Source of the DNA: Talinum fruticosum
Lineage: Eukaryota > Streptophyta > Magnoliopsida > Caryophyllales > Talinaceae
Assembly: GCA_021018815.1 (NCBI GenBank)
Contig: JAITYX010000054.1
Location: 2,728,001 to 2,792,000, forward strand
Length of the DNA: 64,000 nucleotides
Direction of reading: 5' to 3'
Numbering within the stretch: position 1 is the stretch's first letter; each line of letters begins with the position of its first letter. The position numbers were made by a program, and so were the translations under genes. Of this stretch, positions 56,944 to 64,000 are shown piece after piece. The notes below the pieces were generated by a model. That model ran no database searches and was not told the DNA's origin. It worked only from the letters and a program-made list of their open reading frames with translations.

Positions 56944-58204
56944 TGATAAGAGCATATTTTGACTTGATGTTTAGGGAATTTCGGTAGTTGATTAGGGAAT
57001 ATTATACTTAAAATGTTTGATTTATATTCCTATTTCCATATTACACTTGGTGTTGTTGTTTTTCCTGCAAATGGTTTTGAGGCCAAAACGACCCAATTTC
57101 CTAAATTTTTGGTAAAAACAAGTTAACCACGGATCTCCCTTATGGACCCCCAAATTGTGGTAAAAAATGAGGGCAAGATAATTTGGACGGAGCCCACTTC
57201 GGGCTACTCGGAGTGATCACTCCAACCTAGAGTGGCTCCTTTTTCTGTGTTTTTCACATGGTTGCTGAAATTCCGATGATTTTGGGTATTTCGATTGCAG
57301 ATTTTTTGCTATTTAACTCGAAGAACCGCAACATCCATGGAAGATATCCATCCATATATCATGCCTTCATCATCCACATCAAACCAAAAACACATTTTGA
57401 AGATTGAAGAAGAAGATTGAGGCAACTTTGAAGGAATTTTCATTTGAAGTTGAGATATAGAAGTGGAGTTCTTGAAGGGTAAACCTAATTCTGCATTCTT
57501 GTTGTTTGAGGTTTGATTACCATGTTTAGGATTTTTATTATGCTTTCAATAATGATGTGTGACTAGATTTCTTTTATTTAGATATTTGTAATGCGAAACA
57601 ATGATGTTTGAATAGGTTTACATGATTTTTGCTTGAATTCTTATTTTGAATCAATAGAAGGTTGTGTTCTTCATGTTTATGAGTATATTTAAGGCCTAGA
57701 ATACTTGTGATTTGAGATTAATCTATGAAGTACTGAAAAGTGAAATGGAATAATCCGACAACCAAATATTCTACCTAATTTATGAAATTTGAGAAAAGGT
57801 TAGTAAATTAGGGTTCACTTTGAAATCTTGAACTTTGATTAACTTGAAGGGCATACGAAGTTGTTAGTTAGGTTAATTAGAGCAACCATATTAAACATCG
57901 AAAGAACGGTAGAATTAGTTGATTATCGATTCTTGATTTAATTGAAAGAATGATTGCACAAATTAGGTTTTAATAATCAAACTCATTGTTAGGAAATCAA
58001 ATCCCTAGATGATTTTTATCCCTTGGTAAATAGATTAATTTTTTTGATTTTAATATTTAGAATTAGTTAAGTGAACAACCAACTCAAAAACCCGATTTTC
58101 TAAGCAATTGATTAGAGGGCTAGTTTATTACATTGTTAGATTGAGTCCTTATGGGATTGACCATGACTTGCTACAACCATACACCGTGCGCTTGCGGCTT
58201 GTCA
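56944..58204 (+). repeat. 3' LTR of the Athila-like element
   Basis: Starts TGATAAGAGCATATTTTGAC and ends TTGCGGCTTGTCA. The first ~580 bp match the 5' remnant at 41307. Followed by target duplication ACCGG. Confidence 0.9.
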
Positions 58205-59220
58205 ACCGGAAATCCTATGAGGGAAAAGAGAGACATGGCGCTGGTCTCAAATGACGTCGTACGGATGTCTTGGGTTCCGTGCCTCAGTATGGCGCTGGGA
58301 CCAAAACGTAACGTCTAGGCAGCTTGAGCTAAGAAATGTGGCACCGGTCTAAATGGTGTTGTATGGATGTCTTGTGTTCCATGCCTTGGTTGGTCACTAG
58401 GTAGCAAAACGAAGCATTTTGGCATATCAAGCTTGAAAACGCGGCGCCGGTCTTGACGACATCGCACGGACGCTTAAGTTGCGTGTCACGCTGGAACACC
58501 GGGAGTGAAACGGTATGTCCGATGCTTAGTTTGACTACAATGTGGCGTAGGTTTGGATTTCCTAATTTGGAGCCCGAACCGGGCTTGGTTCGGTCGAAAG
58601 AAAATGGGTTTGTGGGCCGGCCGAAGGAAAAAAGCTAATTGTTGTGGTGCTAGTGGGTTTTTTTTATTGTTTATTGGCTTCTATCACGCCTATCGGACTC
58701 GACTATGATCCGAGTTCGTAAAGAGGACTCGAGATTTCATCACCAAGTGAACAAAATAAATAACAAAAATAAGAGAGATAAGAGCGACACGTTTTCGATG
58801 TCTACGATTACCACCCGGTTTGATCGAGTCCGAAAGACGAAGGGTCAATATAGATACTAAAAGGTACTTATCTTGTTTTCTTACGTCGCTCGGATGCCTA
58901 TCGATTCAAGGTATCCGAAATTGGTTGTTATTTAACTCGAACTCGAAAAGAGGGCCTAGACTTGATTGTGATTCATAGGTTCTAAATCGGCTAAACTGTC
59001 ATTAGCTTGGTTTGATCAAAGTCCTGAAGCTTAGTATTTTTTTGAAACTTGATCATTTCTTGATCCGAAGCTTGTCTTAATAATTCTACTGTATCTGGCA
59101 TACCTTTATTAAATAATTGTATTCACAAAAATTCGGTGTTTTTACTCGAATAACTCGATCAAGAACATACCGAGAAATAAATTTGGCAAAGCTAACACAC
59201 TAGGCCCCATGAGTCCACTT
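58205..59220 (+). repeat. Repeat family X, copy 1, right part, with 103-bp tandem repeats
   Basis: Three units start near 58237, 58340 and 58443 (GGCGCTGGTCT, GGCACCGGTCT, GGCGCCGGTCT), a period of 103 bp. Related units occur near 61797 and 61902. The rest (58550-59220) is non-coding, with several GACTCGA blocks. The family assignment to Tat/Ogre is inferred from the repeats and the neighbouring PMD gene. Confidence 0.55.
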
Positions 59221-59600
59221 GCATGCATGAGCTGCAAAGTTGGTCGGCCACACTTAATCGGACACGGTGGCGGTTAGGCCCGAGGTTACGCCTGCAAAGC
59301 TGCTGCCGAGCTGACTCCGGTCGGGCCTTAAAACCGGCGTTGGCTAGGCTTGAGGCAAGGGGTTGTCTTGGCGCATGTATTTGGCCATTCAATTCTTGGT
59401 CTCCTTGTTGCTTTTTGAATTTGAAATGTTGGCCCAAGCTTGCTTATGAAAGGGGAGCCTTATGTGTTCATATTTGCACACTTCACTTGCTCTTCTCTTT
59501 GCTTCTTCTTGCTTGCTCTAGCTTCCTTCATTCTTTCTCTAGCTTGCTCCAATCTTGTTTTGAGAAAACTAGTGTGGTTTTCTTGAAAATTTCCACAAAC

Positions 59601-60607
59601 ATGTCCCAAAGGCGTGCTCATCCTGTGAGAAGAATAAGAGTCGAGGGCCTAACTCAAGACAACTTCCTAGAGCAGGAGTGACACAATCATAATAAAAGGA
59701 ACCCCAATTACCTCTTGGTAGGTCGAGAACCATGTTTCTTCCTTGTCGATAACCACTATGGTAAGTATCTTGACTTGAATTTCTTCTTTCGTATGCTATT
59801 ATAACATTTTCAACTAAGACATTTTGTTGAACTTCCACTTTTGTGGAGCGACACCGTTCATAGTAGTGGCTCTATTACAAAATTCTTCAACACTTTAAGG
59901 GAGTGGAACTACTTATTGGAGCAAGTTCTGACTAGTGTCGGGTTGGTTCCCTTTATCTCACTTTTAAGTCATATGTGTGACCGTACAAAACGAGGTATTA
60001 CCCGGGTCATTTGTGAACAATTTTGGGGCATAACAAATACCTTTCATCTCCCATTTAGGGAGATGACCATGACTCCTTTAGACTTCGCTGTCCTTATGGG
60101 TTTAGACTTCTCAAGGGAACCCCTAGTTTATGATCGGGACTTACATAAAAATAGAGACTATTTACCTCACCTTTTCGGTCCTATAGCCACTTAATTTCTC
60201 GAAGTCAATTATTTTAACTATTATGTCCTTTTTAAGGCTTTAGAGAGTGTCGATGTTTAGGCTTAACATAGCCCGCAACAACAAATCTGTATAGTGATTT
60301 CCCTTACGTTATGCACGTCCATTTTTTCGACAAAGGGTCCAAGATACACGTCCATTATTTAGTTAAATTGGTGGACTTATATAAAATCAAGGACCTCAAA
60401 TGCAGGGTTGTCCGCATACACTTTCTTGATAAGGGGCTCACTTGTAGGAACCAATGTCCCGTCCCCGAATTGAACCAACAAGACCGAGTTTCCCCACGAA
60501 TGTCGGCTCTCTTGATTTTTAAAGATTCTTTTTCAAAGTTCATTTGGAAAGTGGGGTGTGTCTCTTATGGAGATTATTTCTTAGAATCTGATTTTGAAAC
60601 ATTTTGA
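59601..60607 (+). pseudogene. Plant mobile domain (PMD) gene, broken
   Basis: ATG at 59601 opens MSQRRAHPVRRIRVEG. The same frame continues to 60194 through TGA (59679) and TAA (about 59801). It includes EPCFFLVDNHYGKYLDLNFF and, from 59841, WSDTVHSSGSITKFFNTLREW, GLVPFISLLSHMCDRT, ITRVICEQFWGITNTFHLPF and EMTMTPLDFAVLMGLDFSREP. That last part is the N-terminal signature of the PMD (also labelled aminotransferase-like plant mobile domain). Cellular PMD proteins (MAIN/MAIL type) act in silencing; TE-borne versions are common in Ty3/gypsy and MULE elements. A frameshifted piece continues to 60607 (HVHFFDKGSKIHVHYLVKLV). No intact product. Confidence 0.75.
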
Positions 60608-61389
60608 GTGAAAACGTGATTAGCGATTTTTATTAATCATTTTATTTTAAAAATTCTCGTGATATTATTTCATAATTTAAGAAAAGATTAAAAAATACAA
60701 TTTATATTATGACGTTAGGCTTTTGGCCTAAAAGGTGAATAACACTAGTTTGGACCAACAGCCAAGTTCGGTGACTAGCCGGTCGACGACGAGCAAACGC
60801 CGTTCGGTCAATGGCTCCAGCTATAGGCCGAGATTGAGGAGTCGGTCTCGATCTATAGCCTCGGTTGTTAGAAAATAAAATTGATTTTCTGCCCATTTTT
60901 AAATCATAAATGCCGAGATGCGATTAGGAGAAATAAAAATAGAAAAGGGAGAGTGGCCAATTAGTTTTATGAATAAAAACTAACAAAAATAAAAGAATAG
61001 TCTTCCAATCATAGTATGGGAAAACTAATGTTGAAAGAGGTTTAAAAAGTGACCATCGAGTCTAGAACCGAGAATCCAAGATTCGGGGCGAAGGCACGAA
61101 ATGTAGGGATAAGCCCTCCATTTCGCCCGTCAATGCACGACCTTTACTAATTCAAGTTGTGAGTAAAGAAAAATGTGTTTATCGGTTAAGCATATAACAT
61201 GTGGAGTACTAAAATGAAAGCAAATAAGGCATGCTAGAAAAGTGGTAAATAAGCAAATAAGAAAGCGATAAAGAAAGCGAGTGAGGGAAAACGAAAGAAA
61301 GTGGGAAATTAAAAGTTATAGCGGGCGGGGAACAATTAAAAGCGATTACATCTTGATCCGTAATACGGAAATCATTAAAAGCATAAATA
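60608..61389. other. Non-coding stretch, likely retrotransposon UTR/LTR; no gene
   Basis: AT-rich with a GC-richer block at 60750-60860. No domain-bearing frame, and no LTR end is resolved. Confidence 0.4.
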
Positions 61390-62600
61390 AATAAACCGTC
61401 AAACATAGCGAACGTTGATCCGATGCCCTCAGGTTGCCCACCTGTTGAGCTTGGATCATGATATAAATTTGGTAGCATAACGACACGGTAATGAGCTCAA
61501 TGAAGGCTACCTTTTGAAGCGAGGTAGTGTATAATGGTATGGTGAAAATGGAGGGATTAAGAAACGGAAAAGGGAAATGTCAATGTCTTAAGTTGATATA
61601 GTAGCTAACTTAAAATTCTACAGACATATATCTTAGGAATCAAGGGGTTTGGCCCTATATTTATAGGATCTAATTATGGTAGAAAACAAACCCAACAATG
61701 CTTTTAGCCGCTGGAAATCAACCGAATTGGACTAAGATTTGCCATTGTGGATAAAGGGGATGAACCGGGAATCCTGCCTAGGGAGCCGAGAAGACCGGTG
61801 CTAGTCACCCAACGACATTGCATGGAAGTCATGGTTTCCATGCCTTAGTTGTCGTACTGGGATTAAACACGACATTTTGGCGAGGCAATGCTAAAAATGT
61901 AGCACCTGGTCAAAAAATGTCGTACGGATGCCTTGGAGTTCACGTGCCTTGGTTAGTCACTTGGAGGGACTTGGATCATGATATGAATTTGGTAGTATAA
62001 CGGCACGATAGTGACCTCAAAGAAGGCTATTTTGTGGATTTTGTGAGGCGAGGTAGTGTATAACGGTATAGTAGCTAACTTAAATTTCTGTGTTGGTATA
62101 GTAGCTAACTTAAATTTCTGCAACATATATCTTAGGAATCAGCCATGCCGGAATGAGGGGTTCGGCCTTATATTTATAGAAACGAGTTATGGTAGAAAAT
62201 CAACCCAACAATGCTTTCAGTCACGGAAATCAACCGAACCGGGCCAAGATTTGCTAGTGTTGATAAAGGGGATGAACCGGATAAAATCTTCCGAACCGGG
62301 AATCTTGCCTGGGAGCCGGTGTGCTTAGTCCGAAGCTTGACCGTGTGCTTAGTCCGAAGCTTGGCGGGGAGCTTGAACTTGACTTGGGTAATAAAGTCTA
62401 AAGTCCAGTGGGGTGTGCCTAAACTTGACCACTTCTTGGATCCGAAGTTCGGCGGAGTATCCCGAGCTTGGCTTGGTTATCATCTTAAAGCTCGGAAGAG
62501 GGGACTAAACTTAACCGCTTCTTGGTCTAAAGCTTGGCTGAAATTTTCTACACTAATAGTTTTTTAGGCGATAGTCGAATGTCAATAGTTTCAAGTGTTA
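61390..62600 (+). repeat. Repeat family X, copy 2, with internal duplications
   Basis: 61400-61700 matches 40871-41306. 61797-61960 carries 103-bp-type units as at 58237. A piece near 61975-62090 (GGTAGTATAACGGCACGATA) repeats 61470-61600, and TATAGTAGCTAACTTAAATT occurs three times in the copy. From 62320 degenerate CCGAAGCTTG units lead into the 43-bp satellite. Frames here are not coding. Confidence 0.5.
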
Positions 62601-62679
62601 TTTGAAAATGATTTGTAAGCTGGATCACATTTCAAACGTGCTTTCTTAACTTGGTGAAGGGGAGGTCCTGAAGTCATGG

Positions 62680-63295
62680 CATGGTGTCCGATCTTGACTA
62701 CTCGTTGGGCTTGAAGCTCGATTGAGATGTCCGAAACTTGACCGTTGTTGGGCTTGAAGCTCGACGGAGGTGTCCGAACATTGGACCGATGTTGGGCATG
62801 AAGCTCGATGGGGATGTCTAAACCTTGACCGCTATTAGGCCCGAAGCTCAACGGGGTTGTCCGATTCTTGACCACTGTTAGGCTTGAAGCTCTACGGGTT
62901 TGTCCGAACCTTGACCGCTATTGTGCTTGAAGCTCGACGGGTTTGTCCGAACCTTGATCGCTATTGGGCCCGAAGCTCGACGGGGTTGTCCAAACCTTTA
63001 CCATTGTAGGGTCTAAGACTCAACTAGGGATGTCCGAACCTTGACCACTATTCGGCCTAAAGCTCAATAGGGTTGTTCGAACCTTGATCACGGTCGGGCC
63101 TAAAGCTCGACCGGATTTGGTTGAACCTTGACCGGTCCCGGGTCCGAGACTCGAATGAGGTGTCCGAATTTTGACGACTGTTGGGTGTGGAGCTCGACTA
63201 GGGGTTCTCTCGAACCTTGACCACTGTTAGGCCTAAAGCTCGACGAAGATGTGTGAACCTTGACCATTGTTGAGCCCGAAGCTCGACGTCTATCC
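62680..63295. repeat. 43-bp satellite array, about 15 units
   Basis: Anchors GAAGCTCG or near variants occur at 62713, 62756, 62800, 62843, 62886, 62929, 62972, then near 63015, 63058, 63102, 63146, 63189, 63235 and 63279. The period is 43-44 (46 once). Each unit has a TTGACC-ACTATTGGGCC half and a GAAGCTCGACGGGG-TGTCCGAA half. Open minus-strand frames across it are repeat translations. Confidence 0.9.
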
Positions 63296-64000
63296 ACTTT
63301 CGCCGGAATAGGGACGAATGAACCGCACTTGTTTGAAAATTTGAAGTTCCATGAGGCGATGTTCCTCATTCTAATTTTGAGCCTTTTAGTTTATGTGGTA
63401 TTAGCTCCTTCGTTTGCACGGTAGATGATTTGTGTCTCATCTTGAGTGTTGTTGGAATTGTTGTACAATCCTTTTGATCATGAGCCCTCACGTTCTCCTT
63501 GGCTGCTTGTGTCTAGCTCTTCTCAAATATTGAAGAGTTGGTCAGCTTGGATTGGTTAACGGTGTGGGAGATTCCCTTTGCGAGTAGCAATGTTGTTGAC
63601 CTTCTTGATGGTGACATGATTGATGATGCTTGATTGAATAATTCCTTATAGGGTGCTTTGTTATTAATTTTTGAATTTTAGGAGTTTAACTCATGTAAAG
63701 GACATGAATGTAAGACTCTATTCTAAGAAAAATACATTCTTTTATTAAGATGATGCAAAAAAAAAAAAAATCTAAAAAGACAAAAACAAAATTGCACTTT
63801 AGCCCTCACTCCCCAATGTAGAGCCTAATGAAAAGCAGTGTGCTTGAACTACGATGTATTGTTGCTAAATGGTGAACAAGTGAACCGTAAACTTGATGGT
63901 TAGGTGTCGAATTTGCATGACATGCTTCTTGATTGATTCGTTACCTTTTCCCGATTGATTCCCGCACCTCTTAGTATGGCAAAGTGGTTTTGAATTTGGG
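63296..64000. other. Non-coding end of window; no gene recognised
   Basis: AT-rich sequence with an A-run (63758-63770) next to TTTTATTAAGATGATGC. It may be further retrotransposon untranslated sequence. Confidence 0.4.

Larger units (their letters stand above)
41307..58204 (+). mobile_element. Athila-like Ty3/gypsy retrotransposon with nested copia copy 2
   Basis: The element starts TGATAAGAGCATATTTTGAC at 41307 and ends GCGCTTGCGGCTTGTCA at 58204. Exact 5-bp duplications ACCGG flank it (41302-41306 and 58205-58209). Inside are a truncated 5' LTR, the gag C-terminus/protease, RT-RNase H, a copia insertion, the integrase C-terminus, an Athila-type 3' ORF, a polypurine tract and a full 3' LTR of 1261 bp. 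A deletion removed the 5' LTR end, primer site and most of gag. Another removed the integrase core together with the copia 3' end. Confidence 0.9.

Noticed and set aside
62680..63295. Possible CRISPR-like repeat array
   Set aside because: Units are contiguous with no unique spacers, and the setting is a plant genome.
62591..63369. Minus-strand frames of 94 and 89 codons
   Set aside because: They are translations of the 43-bp satellite and its degenerate flanks.
1..64000. tRNA and rRNA genes
   Set aside because: No A box/B box pair with a foldable tRNA, and no rRNA-like segment, was recognised by eye.

Overview
The window reads as repeat-dense plant nuclear DNA. It is AT-rich, has GT-AG introns, and holds one recognisable host gene surrounded by layered transposable elements. 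I would call it a eudicot; I cannot name the species from sequence alone. No bacterial, organellar, rRNA or tRNA gene was seen. Nearly every element carries frameshifts and stops, so this is an old, mostly inactive accessory region.

Layout. Bases 1-4709 hold the last three exons of a plus-strand NADH-cytochrome b5 reductase gene (CBR1 type), with a SINE tail and three MITEs in or beside it. Bases ~5470-16270 hold the most unusual unit. A decayed Ulp1/C48-protease-like gene on the plus strand faces a decayed FAR1/MULE transposase gene on the minus strand. Their 3' ends meet around a GC-rich array of palindromes, and both genes share a ~20-bp minisatellite in introns and spacer. The convergent plan recalls MuDR. 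Bases 18573-24634 are three minus-strand non-autonomous Helitrons, one nested six bases inside another's 5' end. Bases 25926-29324 look like a ~3.4-kb minus-strand LTR of a Tekay/Del-like Ty3/gypsy element.

Bases 29325-58204 are a nest of retrotransposons. A SIRE/Maximus-like Ty1/copia element (29733-40285) sits inside an older LTR of its own family (29325-29732 plus 40286-40870). Next comes an Athila-like Ty3/gypsy element (41307-58204, exact 5-bp target duplication ACCGG). It is interrupted by a second, minus-strand copy of the same copia family (~44331-52336). A deletion at that copy's 3' end also removed the Athila integrase core. Bases 58205-64000 hold a Tat/Ogre-like repeat family seen in two places, with 103-bp tandem repeats, a broken plant-mobile-domain gene and a 43-bp satellite array.

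How the parts relate. Apart from CBR1, the genes are element-borne: gag, protease, integrase, reverse transcriptase and RNase H for the retrotransposons; a transposase plus Ulp1-like partner for the MULE; and accessory ORFs of unknown role (a third ORF in the copia family with its own upstream TATA box, and a PMD gene in the Tat/Ogre-like region). The nesting gives relative ages: older LTR before copia copy 1; Tat/Ogre-like repeat before Athila; Athila before copia copy 2; Helitron C before B.
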